Positions 12,114 through 22,788 of a stretch of 64,000 nt of DNA are shown here, one piece after another. The notes below the pieces were generated by a model. It saw nothing but the letters and a program-made list of their open reading frames with translations. It was not told the DNA's origin and searched no databases. Origin of the DNA: Epiperipatus broadwayi (taxonomy: Eukaryota; Onychophora; Udeonychophora; Euonychophora; Peripatidae); NCBI GenBank assembly GCA_028023455.1, contig JAQFVV010000506.1, positions 209,001-273,000 on the forward strand, in the 5' to 3' direction. How positions within the stretch are numbered: the stretch's first letter is position 1; every line of letters begins with the position of its first letter. The position numbers and the translations under genes were made by a program.

Positions 12114-14437
12114 AAGCGATTGATTCTATTTTACTTGTTTAAATCAATGTTAATTTATATTTATATTATCTATATCTGGTTCTACAACTTAGTTTTAAAA
12201 TGCGTCTTAATTTTTTTTCTTAAATTTAAAATATCAATTCTTCTAAAATCTCACATTATTTTGATGCAGCAAATTAAATTAATTTTTGTTGGTTTATTTA
12301 GAATATTTGACTTACTAAAATTGCCAAGTACAAAACTCAATGAGAAACTTAACTTTAAATTCCCTCCCTCTTATTTTCTGCAGTTAAAAATTATTACAGG
12401 AGACTTAATTCCATAAATTAATTAATTAAATAAAGCTCATTTAGTTTTGTACCTTATATTATAAATTTGTTTTAAATGATCAAAATTATTTTAAAAATTA
12501 GATGTGTTATTATTACCTCCAATTTAAAATTGCCCTCATAATTAAATCAGTTAGTTAAACCTATTACAATTTCTGTAAAACGTATATCTTGAAAGAAAAT
12601 TGTTGAAAGCATTTTATCAGTATATGTTTCATACATATATATTTTATTTGTCAAAAAATAGTAAAATTCGATGTATAAGTTATTAGGCTGCATATTGTCA
12701 AACTTACCAGAAGTGAGTTTGATATTTAATACCCAGTTTGTTTATATTAATTAAAAGACTGATTTATTTGGCAATCTTCAACGACGAGCTATTTAATAAC
12801 TTATTAATAAATGAAATATTTGGAACGTGTGGAAAGCAATTTATATTTTAGTTTTAATTCTTGCCTTCCTTTTGTATTGTAAATTATGATCCATTTAGTA
12901 AAGGCCTAATGTTTGTGGGACTTTCCATTATGGCAGGGAGATAGTTTAATTAGAAATTAAGTTATTAATTTTGTTAGTGATACACTATCTATCTATATAT
13001 GTCCAAGGCATTACATACTTATAGCTGCAACTTTTCATTTATTATTTTGCTTTGCTAATTACCTCTTATGACCTTTGGAAATTTAACTGACCAGTCCAAC
13101 CTTTTACTCTCCCTCAAAGTAGACATAGTTCATACCAAGGGATCCATTTTCAGGCATTGCCATTAATATGTGTTTGGGAATTCCAGCACATCACATTTAT
13201 TATTATTATTTAGAGACATGCTTTGGCTGGAAGGCCAACATTTCTCTTATCTACCTGTACATATCAGGAATTTCTTTTAGTAAAGCCACCCAGAGGTTCA
13301 TAACAGACCTAATTTATTTTTGTTGTAATCTATAACAGCATATTGCCTTCTTCATCATTTTATATTTTTATTTAGAAAACCTGAAATGCTCTCTGCCATG
13401 ATGGCACATCCTTCACAAACAAATTTCTTAATTAATTAAATCTGACTGTATAATTGTCAATTATTTATTTAAGAACTATTTTGCTTCCCACACTCATTAT
13501 ATAAAAATGATTTTAAATGTAATAATGTTTTAAATGCACATCTTTCACATCTTGTAATATATATAAATATAAACAGATTTATTTGTAATATCTTGAAGAG
13601 GGCTAATAATATTTTATTGCTGATTGGTTTTTGGCCGACCAATTAACAAACTTTTACATTGTTTGTCAAAGCCGCATCAAAATGAATTAAAGAAAATAAC
13701 CAAGTTGTATAAACAAAGACTTAACTTATTTTGTACTAAATTCCTTAATAAATTCCTATAATATTGTTATTTTAAATAAACTTAGTTTGTCATCACTCCC
13801 AATCTCTAAGGTTAATTACTCTATTTATTTAAATATTTCTTTGATTTAAATTCACTTCTTTGTAATTTTGCCATAAAGAATTATCATTATTACGGTTCAA
13901 ACCATTAGTAATGGATCAAATCATATCTGTACCATTCTGCAATCGTCAGAATCCATTAAATCATTGATTTTTCATATAAACCCTTTTATTATTTTGAGTC
14001 TCTATGTGAACCATGACCTCCAGCTGGGACAGAATAAAACCAAGCACTGCTAGTGTCATCATAAACGTTATCTATTAGTCAGAGAGGAAATAGTTTAGGC
14101 AAATAGGTTAGGATTCATCCTTGTCCTGATATATGTATCTTGTTCATGGTTGGATTCAAGGTACTTTTGCTTGGATTGTTGGTCTTGTTAAATGAATACA
14201 CGATTTTGACCGGCACAATATATATAAACAATTATAATACAGAAAAGCTCTTTTTGGCAAATATTGATTTTAACTTTTTTCATTGTGCAATAACTATTTT
14301 ACAATTTCAATTTGCATTGCCTATATAGTGACATCTATTTGCAGTATATACAAGGTAGATGAAAAAACACTGTATAAATATATACCACATAATTTTCCAT
14401 TCATTTATTATTAGCCAAGTATTAGTTAAATTAATTG

Positions 14438-14438
<1 letters not shown>
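12114..14438. other. AT-rich DNA with no supported gene
   Basis: The open frames here are low-complexity AT-rich frames. Around 13050-13320 the sequence is less AT-rich, with phrases such as GACATGCTTTGGCTGGAAGG, which suggests an old repeat I cannot classify. Confidence 0.5.

Positions 14439-14491
<53 letters not shown>
14439..14491. repeat. (TA)n microsatellite, ~53 bp
   Basis: Uninterrupted alternating TA. Confidence 0.95.
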
Positions 14492-14493
<2 letters not shown>

Positions 14494-14689
14494 TATAATA
14501 TACAATCATATTTGTTGTAATTAATATATAAAGCAAATATAGTATTACAATAAATTGCAGTTTGTAATGTAATAATTGACTATTTGTTAGTCTGCATTAC
14601 AGTGACATGTTTATTTCGTGTTTAAAAAAGTTTATTTAAACTTTATTGTATCAATACTTCATACTCTGTAGTCAAGTTGCAATTTTTAA

Positions 14690-14842
14690 GTGTCCATATA
14701 TATTCAATGGACCATTAGTAAGAGTGGATTTCCATTCTTGCTATTAAAAGGTGAGAAGGTTGCCTTGACAGTAGTGAGAAGTATTGATTACTATCTTTAC
14801 TGTGAATATTTATGTGGTTACTGGTGGTTTCTAATGATATAT
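14690..14842 (+). repeat. Short interspersed repeat, ~155-175 bp (copy 2)
   Basis: It matches the reverse complement of 3088-3262 from GGACCATTAGTAAGAGTGGA through GAAGGTTGCCTTGACAGTAG to TTTCTAATGATAT. The right end runs into (AT)n. The phrase GGTTTCTAATGATATATAT is itself duplicated around an AT run (14826-14885). Confidence 0.65.
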
Positions 14843-14899
14843 ATATATATATATATATATATGGTTTCTAATGATATATATATATTGTGCCCTTGTCTG

Positions 14900-15884
14900 T
14901 AGGTCATAGGTAGGGTAGAAAGGTCAATTATTAAAAAATTTTAAATTTTAAGTTATATTTGTAAGATATATAAATAATAATAAGAGAATGAGATTTTATA
15001 GTACAATTTAAAGCTAAAAATACCTGGTAGGTAACAATGTAATATATTATTTTAAAAGAAAACAGTTAAATAAAGCATAAATATCATTGCTGATGGTTGT
15101 GAAAGCTGGCCATATAAAATAATACAGCTATAGATAGTTAAAAGTATATCAATTATTTAATATAATATTTTAAAACTAATAAATTAAATAAATACTATAT
15201 GTAGTGTATAATTATATTTAATAATCAAATTTAATAGAGTATAATTTATTAATAAACTGTGGGATGGTGAGAATTATATTTAGTTCTACATTTTAAAATT
15301 ATTTTCTAAATTTTTTATAAAATATATCAGTTTTGGTAATTTAAACCAAGACGTAAATAAAAATCATTTGATAAAGTTAGTAGACACGTGACCGTATATT
15401 ACATGCCTTCACACACACTCTTGTTAAAATAATAATAAACTGTGTGAATTTAAAACTAGATATAATTGCCATCGATCTTTAAAGTGAAAGTTAAAAATAT
15501 TAAATATTGTTTTAATAATTATTTTAAAACTTAGATGATTTTTTTTATATAAAACTATAATTGAATTTAAAAATATTGGTATAAATATTCCAGACACTAC
15601 GTCATCAATTCTTAATTTTAAAACATCCATTCTGTTATCAAAATAAAATGAATAAATTGTTCGCGCTAAAATAAATATTAACCAATCAAAGGATGTAAAA
15701 TTAACAGACAAAAATCTAAGAATTATATAGAGCGGGAGAAGTAATGTGTAAGTGAAAGAGAAAGTAACAAAATTTTTATGGCTGGTAACATCGTAGCTGA
15801 ACAGTAATATAAATTTATAATTTCGGATTTATTCTAAAAGTTATTCTGTAATATATAATATATTTTTGACTACAGAGATATGTA
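14900..15884. other. AT-rich DNA with no supported gene
   Basis: A 95-codon frame on the minus strand (15424-15711) has no recognised motif. CpG-bearing words (CACGTGACC near 15384, TACGTCATC near 15599) are a little more frequent than before. I cannot assign it. Confidence 0.4.
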
Positions 15885-16283
15885 TTGCTAATTTTAAGTT
15901 TATCTTACCAGGAAATTTTATTCAAATTTAACCAGAAAGCCTACAGTAACATGGAAGTACAAGAAAAAATATTTAAAGTGATTGCTGAAAGAAAAATAAT
16001 TGGAAATCATCTTAATGCCACTTTAGTTGTGCTCAACCTGAAACTTAATCTTATAACTGAAAGGAATACAATTGGGACGATATGTGAAAAATCTGAAAAA
16101 GAAGCTGCTGGTCGTCAAGAACAATTTATGACGATAAATTTACAGAGCTATCTTAAAACTAAATTATACTTCTCTATGAACAAAATTTTAATATGCGTTC
16201 TAGTATCAAGAAAAATAACGGTGGAGAAGGAATGTTTATTTTGTAAAGAAACATTATTAAAAGATATAGTTCCAGAATTGTGA
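15885..16283 (+). CDS. Hypothetical ORF, 132 codons, unrecognised
   Basis: This is the longest open plus-strand frame outside the identified elements. The product would be Lys-, Glu- and Asn-rich with no signal peptide or membrane segment. It includes EKECLFCKET, one CxxC, near its end. A purine-rich region without an obvious promoter precedes it. At ~16440-16560 a higher-complexity patch (GGGAAACCAGACGCGCGGGA) could translate to a LINE-like tail, so the ORF may be a remnant of an old non-LTR element. A chance frame is also possible at this length. Being a real gene is the less likely option. Confidence 0.25.
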   Translation: MLILSLSYQEILFKFNQKAYSNMEVQEKIFKVIAERKIIGNHLNATLVVLNLKLNLITERNTIGTICEKSEKEAAGRQEQFMTINLQSYLKTKLYFSMNKILICVLVSRKITVEKECLFCKETLLKDIVPEL

Positions 16284-19200
16284 AATAAAGGAAAGTAAAA
16301 AGATTAAAGTGCTATATGTATTTTATAGAAAAAGAGCTGAAACCTTTATCCAATAAGAAGAAAAAAATATTATAAAGTATTCAATAAAGAAAAATGCTTG
16401 ATTTAAAATGTTAAAATTAAATTGCTCAACTAAATGAAAATGGATCCATGGAAACCAAAATTTTATTGAAGATTTTAAAAGTCCGTACAAGATGCATCGG
16501 GGGAAACCAGACGCGCGGGAAAAAGCTAGCAGACTATGTTGAAGGAGACATCAAGAATTAATAAGTGTATAAAATATTGAGAAAACTAAGGATCATCGTC
16601 GATGAAGATTATTAAACAGAGTTATTTTTTTATAGAACATTAAGTGACTGAATGAAAAATAAAGTATATATTTTTTTAGCTTTACTATGAACAATTTACA
16701 AGCAAGTTCGACAAAGCAGTATCGTAAATATAATTTAATATTTTTATTTGATTGTATTTAAAATATAAAAAATCTATATTAGCTTAGGGAAACATATAAA
16801 CATGAATTTAAGAATAATGAGATTTTAAATATAATAGCTTAATAGAATGATAGAAATATTATTATAAAAATAAAATGTATGTATGGAAGTTTTAAATATC
16901 TACAAGAAGTAATGGAATGGTGAAGCCTTCAGAATACGATCAAGAAGATAGAGATCGTTTTGGTAATTTTGATATTATTGATAATGCATAATGTATTTTT
17001 TTTTTAGGTCATCTATTAATGAAGAATGATGTATGAAAGTTTTTTTAAATTATAAGTACACATTATATCCAACATTAAAACATATATTTGAGATAGTAGT
17101 AATTTTAAATGTGCATGCAATAAGTTGTTTTAAAAATATAATTAATAATAAGTATCATAATAATTATGTGATTCTTTTGAACTTTTATGTTGCAAAATCT
17201 TCAGATAATTTTAAAATAGTTGGTATATTATAAATATACGAGATAAGTAGTAAAAGATTTTCTTAAGAATAGCTGTATAGTTTGAACTAAAAATGAATTT
17301 TATTATTGTTAGAAATGTAGACAGAAATTTGTCGATGTACTGCATAGATAAATCTAGAGAAATAAAATCGGATAGTGACTTGGTAGTACTGGTGTAGAGA
17401 AAACCAAGATGATGTTTTTTGCCAAGAAATAAGAAAAATCAAATATTTGGATCATAATATTTTGTGTGATTTCAGTATAGCTAACTAAGTCCTATCACTG
17501 AACACATATATTTTGGACAGTGTTTTTACGTATCTTTGAAACTTTTTGATGTTATATAAAGCTGAAGGAATAGCTTTAGCATCACTCCTATAGTAGAGGT
17601 GGATAGACAGATAAAGGTCACTCCTCTATGGTGTTCTTTAAATTCACTGTGCCATCATTGTCAAGTTTTATGACGGATAATATTCTAGTTGTTTTGATCC
17701 TGCGCATCTATTTTCGCTATCCTTGTTTCATGAATATACATCGTCAGGAAGATATTTTTATAGAAATGATACATAAAATAGAAATGAGGCTAGGTTGTCG
17801 TTATGTAAGAATAGTTTATTTACTAGAATGAGTTAGAATTGTTATTTTAAAAGTGAAAGTATAAATGTCATAAGGAGATGAAGAATCATATGATATAATT
17901 TTAAAAAGTAATTCTGAAATGAATATAAGATTTTAAAAGAAAAATCTAAACAAAGTTTTTTAAAGTAATAATAAAATTTTAATATTTTATATGATATTTA
18001 AAAATAGAGATTGCATGTTGGTTGAAAAATGATTCAATAATGTGTAACTGATATATGTATTTGTGCATGGTGTGTTAATGATTATAATTACCATACGAAG
18101 CAAAGGCTTGGATAAGTATTGGATTAATAATTATTGTATAGTCAATAATAAAACGGAAACATCAAAATTTCAGGAAGGGTTTGAATCTTTAGGATTCCAT
18201 ACGAATAATAATATAAAATAGAATTTTATGATTTTGTATAATTTTTACTACGAAGGTAAAAATTTTTGTAAAAATATAATTTTAAAATTAATAGAGATAT
18301 AAAGTATTAATGATAATTATTGATAGATACATTTTTTTGTAACAAGCTAAACTAAAATCAGATATCAAATAATAATAATACTGTATAAGAGTTTAAAAAA
18401 TAAAATAAGTAGAAATTTAATGTTAAGAGATAAACTAGTAAAGTAATTTTGTAACAGGAAAGTAGGGATATCCGATGTACATAATGTAAATATTGTTATT
18501 TGTATAATTATTAATAAACTATGTTGTAAATTTATTTGTAAGCTTCGTGTCTTAGTTATATTTCTCCACATGGAATGCATGATATCGCAATACACATTTA
18601 TAATCGCAACAGACATATAATTTTGCACAAGGTAGATAAACATAAAAGTGTTATAATAATTTTTGAAAATTTATTTGTATGATAAAATTAAAGGATTATA
18701 ATTATATCGTTTATTGGTCATAAGTTGGTTGCCACAATATTAAAATAAATTATATGCTAATATTACAACACGTATTTTGATTGTCAGATTATTAAATACT
18801 ACCACGAACGTAATATTTATTTATTTATTTCATTTAAGAAGAAATAGGATTACATTATACTATTATTATCATTATTCTTATTTATTATTGTTAGTTGTTA
18901 CGTAGTGAATTTATGACATAAAATTCCCTTCTCATAGTTTACTACCGTAATTTAAATCAGTTTAAATGCAATTTTTGAACCTGAGATTTATTTGATTTGA
19001 TTTTATTTCATTTATTTACTTAAATTATTTAATTGAGTTAGATTATTATTACCAAGAATAATAAGATATGATTATTATCTTAATCGGAATGAAAAGAGCT
19101 TGGAAAGTCATAAGAATACCATAAGTTGATTATTTAGTATAGTGTTCTTATGCCATTGGGATAGTATCATGTGGATATATCTCAATGTAGTCTGTCTCGC

Positions 19201-19434
19201 TCCCCGTGTCGTCGCTCCATGTCTCATGAAAATAATAAATTTTTAATAATATAACTGTATTTATATTTTAAAGTTTAGAGCTAGTAGTAATCATTTTTAA
19301 TAAACTTTAATTTCATTCATTTTGTTAAGACTGAGCTAGAGAGAACCCGGAATATTTATGAGAAATAAGAATCCTAAAATAAATTGTTTTCTATGGAGTA
19401 CGCGCGTGAGAGAGGCGACGGGGGAGGAGGGTAC
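16284..19434. other. AT-rich DNA with scattered CpG-bearing patches
   Basis: The stretch is mostly A/T-rich but contains isolated GC-rich islets: around 16495-16545, 17580-17760, 19190-19225 (CTCGCTCCCCGTGTCGTCGC) and 19395-19430 (GTACGCGCGTGAGAGAGGCG). The lysine-rich frame near 17400 reads ENQDD/EKTKMMFFAKK in pieces, reminiscent of the KKTKxM motif of LINE RTs, but too little remains to call it. Confidence 0.35.
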
Positions 19435-19463
19435 AATATATATATATATATATATATATATAG
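19435..19463. repeat. (AT)n microsatellite
   Basis: Alternating AT directly after a GC-rich islet. Confidence 0.9.
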
Positions 19464-19639
19464 CATCAATTATTTAACTAAAGCTTGTCTAACGATAGAT
19501 GAATGAAAATTTATGTAATATACATTTGTACATTTTTTTTCTCTTCCTTGTATATATTGTATTACTGTCATAAAATGATGTAATTAATTTTATATAAAAC
19601 TGATGTTTTTGTGGCTGCAATGCAGACTAAACTTGTAAA

Positions 19640-20830
19640 TTGTTCCAAAGATTAAAATCAATATTTGTCAAAAAAAAGCTTTTTTGCATTATTATTATTC
19701 ATAACTACTATAGAATGGCTTCGTTTGATGTTACTGGACTTTACAGTTCTGTCAACAGAGTCTGGTTTATCAACATTATTCAGAAAACAATTATTGACAA
19801 AAGAGCCTACTTCATTACAGATATATTATGGTGGATTAATGCTGACCTCTGCACTTAATTTAAGGACAAAATATTCTTTATGCTTATGAACTGGCCTACT
19901 ATGATCTGTCAGTGGAGTCATATGGAGTTTGGTCATGGATATATTGAAAACCAGACCATTCAACCCCGTTAACTTCTCATAGAGACATTATCTATACCAT
20001 ATATGTTGATGACATTTTCATCTGCTTCCCCCCCCCCCCCATTTGATTCTCAAAATGTTCAATAATTTCAAATATTCCCCTGATATTAAATGGACAGGTG
20101 AGGACAAGATAACCAATAGTGAAATTAAACAAACAATCTCACTGCACTGATTATTCAGTGGTGGTTAAGCCCATCAGTGTTAGAGGCTACTTGTATCCAC
20201 AGTCAAAAATCCCATTTTAATATGAAGTATCTGGCTTCAAGGCTTTTTCATTTAGAAACTTTAAACTATGCAAATTTATAGTAGACCCTGCTTACAAAAG
20301 AGACTCAATTCAGGTAGGTTATTTCACCCCTATGCTCAACAACCAAATTAGGGCATCCTCTAATAGATACAAATGTGTCAGACCAACTGAACCAACACCC
20401 TAGATCCATATGCTATTTATTACCAACATGCATTTAAAATTAAAGATTAAAGACTTGGCTTCACATGTCATCCATACCTCAATACACTTATCAACAATTC
20501 AAAGGATAAAGTTTGCAGTGATGATAAGGCGCAATTAGTGTATGCCGTAGATTGATTTACCTTTTTACAATAGCAAATACTACAGGGAGACATGCAAGAA
20601 CATAAAATCAAGATTTTCCTAACATACCTATTTGTATAGTAAAGCAAAAACAAATTCATCATACAGCTCAGTGCTTTTGAAGCACAGAGAATTGCCAAAA
20701 ATCTTTTTAAACTTGCATCAGTGAGGATTGTTTGCCCAACAGTAATAAAGAAATGCAAAATAAAAAAGGCTTGGTACATAATTAATTCCAAACACACAAT
20801 AAATATATGAGCCAATAGTGTTCCCTCAAT
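19640..20830 (+). pseudogene. Broken reverse transcriptase, probably Penelope-like
   Basis: The frame near 19714 gives MASFDVTGLYSSVN, which resembles the SFDVxSLFTN motif of PLE RTs. Around 20000-20030 the sequence encodes YVDDIFICF, an RT catalytic box. It is followed by a run of C (20028-20041) and then LKMFNNFKYSPDIKWTGE, the spacing seen after the catalytic box in PLEs. A further VVKPISVRGYLYPQ segment follows at ~20160. Frames change at least twice and stops are frequent, so this is a dead copy. Its 3' part (20470-20830) is unassigned. It ends about 110 bases before the palindromic repeat at 20951, without a clear relation to it. Another RT class with a YVDD box cannot be excluded. Confidence 0.5.
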
Positions 20831-20937
20831 AGATTTGGTTATTTAATATGACAATGTAGACAGGTCATCACAGTTACCTATTACACATGCAATTATGCCA
20901 ATCTCTTGAACAGAACTGAGATTAATCTTTTATAATG

Positions 20938-20950
20938 TAAATTACTATTA
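20938..20950. repeat. Target-site duplication, left copy
   Basis: TAAATTACTATTA occurs here and again at 22301-22313, exactly at the outer edges of the palindromic repeat. The flanking bases beyond the 13-mer differ on the two sides. Confidence 0.8.
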
Positions 20951-21105
20951 AAATAAGAGTCATAGATCAATTCATAGATCACATGACCCTATCTCTTAAG
21001 CTTGTAAGTTATATACAGTGAGGATTGCCAATTCCTCTACAAGCTTTATGATAAATGCTTAGCCAGAGCCAGCCTTTAAAATATCTCAGTCAGGAACCCC
21101 TCCCC

Positions 21106-21152
21106 AAACCCCTGACCATCGTTTCATGCTTTGGCACTCCTCAGAGAGGTGT
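21106..21152 (-). ncRNA. Hammerhead ribozyme-like motif A1 (type I)
   Basis: On the minus strand the core is CTGAGGA (21138-21144). Next come stem II GTGC/GCAT with loop CAAA, then GAAA, a stem III CGATGG (one change from the self-complementary CCATGG), and a GTC cleavage triplet with the cut expected between 21114 and 21113. Stem I pairs ACCTCT with AGGGGT, one G-U included. The seventh core position of hammerheads is free, so CTGAGGA is acceptable. Stem III needs a partner unit, as in dimeric type I hammerheads. Confidence 0.7.
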
Positions 21153-21539
21153 CAGGGTAGGTTCAGACACTAGATCTAAAAATACCAACCCAAAGCTAAG
21201 CACTTAGCTAAAAGTTATCTATTGAGTGGAAGATCTGAAATTTTCAGACATCTACATGTCTTCAAACCCAGCTATCCAACTCAAATAACTATATGGGGAT
21301 GATAGATCTTCAGCCATACCATATATTAGTAGTCATAGCAATATAAAATTGCATAAGACTTTTGGCAGACACTATAAATAGTCAAAATAAGAGTCATAGA
21401 TCAATTCATAGATCACATGACCCTATCTCTTAAGCTTGTAAGTTATATACAGTGAGGATTGCCAATTCCTCTGCAAGCTTTATGATAAATGCTTAGCCAG
21501 AGCCAGCATTTAAAATATCTCTGTCAGGAACCCCTCCCC

Positions 21540-21586
21540 AAACCCCTGACCATGGTTTCGTGCTTTGGCATTCCTCAGAGAGGTGT
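21540..21586 (-). ncRNA. Hammerhead ribozyme-like motif A2 (type I)
   Basis: The core CTGAGGA lies at 21572-21578 (minus strand). Stem II ATGC/GCAC has one mismatched closing pair, GAAA is intact, and stem III CCATGG is perfectly self-complementary. It is followed by GTC with the cut between 21548 and 21547. Stem I is as in motif A1. All core bases are present, so this is the best candidate for activity in the family. Confidence 0.72.
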
Positions 21587-21735
21587 CAGGGTAGGTTCAG
21601 ACACTAGATCTACAAATACCAACCCAAAGCTAAGCACTTAGCTAAAAGTTATCTATTGAGTGGAAGATCTAAAATTTCAGGACATCTACATGCTTTGGGT
21701 TGGTATTTTTAGATCTAGTGTCTGAACCTACCCTG

Positions 21736-21782
21736 ACACCTCTCTGAGGATTGCCAAATCACAAAACCATGGTCAGGGGTTT
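21736..21782 (+). ncRNA. Hammerhead-like motif A3, damaged
   Basis: The core CTGAGGA (21744-21750), CCATGG and GTC|A are kept. Stem II is decayed (TTGCCAAATCAC) and GAAA has become AAAA, a core change expected to abolish cleavage. Confidence 0.65.
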
Positions 21783-22160
21783 GGGGAGGGGTTCCTGACA
21801 GAGATATTTTAAATGCTGGCTCTGGTTAAGCATTTATCATAAAGCTTGTAGAGGAATTGGCAATCCTCACTGTATATAACTTACAAGCTTAAGAGCTAGG
21901 GTCATGTGATCTATGAATTGATCTATGACTCTTATTTTGACTATTTATTGTCTCTGCCAAAAGTCTTATGCAATTTTATATTGCTATGACTACTAATATA
22001 TGGTATGGCTGAAGATCTATCAGCCCCATATAGCTATTTGAATTGGATAGCTGGATTTGAAGACATGTAGATGTCTGAAAATTTCAGATCTTCCACTCAC
22101 TAGAGCTAAGTGCTTAGCTTTGGGTTGGTATTATTAGATCTGGTGTCTGAACCTACCCTG

Positions 22161-22206
22161 ACACCTCTCTGAGGAGTGACAAAGCACAAAACCATGGTCA
22201 GGGGTT
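22161..22206 (+). ncRNA. Hammerhead-like motif A4, damaged
   Basis: The core CTGAGGA lies at 22169-22175. Stem II GTGA/GCAC is mostly pairable, CCATGG is intact and GTC|A is cut-competent (22199/22200). GAAA is AAAA, so the catalytic core is broken. Stem I ACACCTCT/AGGGGTT is preserved. Confidence 0.68.
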
Positions 22207-22300
22207 GGGGAGGGGTTCCTGACAGAGATATTTTAAATGCTGGCTCTGGCTAAGCATTTATCATAAAGCTTGTAGAGGAATTGGCAATCCTCACTGTATA

Positions 22301-22313
22301 TAAATTACTATTA
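22301..22313. repeat. Target-site duplication, right copy
   Basis: TAAATTACTATTA, identical to 20938-20950. Confidence 0.8.
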
Positions 22314-22788
22314 CATTCTGCTTGAAACATACACTCTGTGTTGAAAATTAAATCAGCAGAGTAATAAACAAATTTATTCGTTTTAACATTACTTTGGTCA
22401 TACTTATTATTTATTTATTTATTATTGTTATTATTTATACAATTGGCTGCAGAAAAAAGTTTGCTATTAACCAAAAGGAGACATTTGATATCTCTTGGAG
22501 GCCTTAAAGGAACCAAGCATGGCGAATTACAAATGTTCATTCCATATGTTCTTGTCATTGCAGCTATATGATTATTCATATAGTAGATGAACATGGATGG
22601 GATGCTCACCAACATTCATTAGCCAGCATGGTAACTTTATTAGCTTTTTACCTCTGAGTTTAAGATCAAAAAACACCATGATATTTTTTCTCAGTTGCCT
22701 GATAAGGCAGAATGAATGTTTCTGTAAATGATAAATATTTTTCCAATAGATATATACAATTATGATAAACAAAAATAAATCATGGCCC
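22314..22788. other. Sequence between composite A and the LINE
   Basis: This is moderately complex non-coding sequence with a TTATTATT-rich patch (22405-22437). It could be the 5' untranslated part of the LINE or unrelated DNA; nothing specific is visible. Confidence 0.4.

Larger units (their letters stand above)
20951..22300. mobile_element. Retrozyme-like composite A: tandem repeats in a head-to-head palindrome
   Basis: The left arm (20951-21692) holds about 1.7 copies of a ~434-bp unit on the minus strand; GAGTCATAGATC recurs at 20957 and 21391. The right arm (21693-22300) holds about 1.4 copies on the plus strand; CTTTGGGTTGGTAT recurs at 21693 and 22118. The arms are near-identical inverted copies that switch abruptly at ~21692. 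Each unit carries one hammerhead-like motif. A 13-bp target-site duplication brackets the whole composite, so it was probably inserted as one piece. No protein is encoded. Tandem hammerhead-bearing monomers with a target-site duplication are the hallmark of metazoan retrozymes, and PLE proteins are the suspected mobilisers. Confidence 0.78.

Noticed and set aside
20468-20815. A minus-strand 115-codon cysteine-rich membrane protein
   Set aside because: It lies antisense to the broken RT region. The plus strand has RT-like pieces upstream, and the frame composition is what antisense AT-rich coding sequence gives.
22415-22772. Two minus-strand 66-codon genes left of the LINE
   Set aside because: They overlap in different frames, have no motif, and are better explained as the untranslated flank of the LINE.
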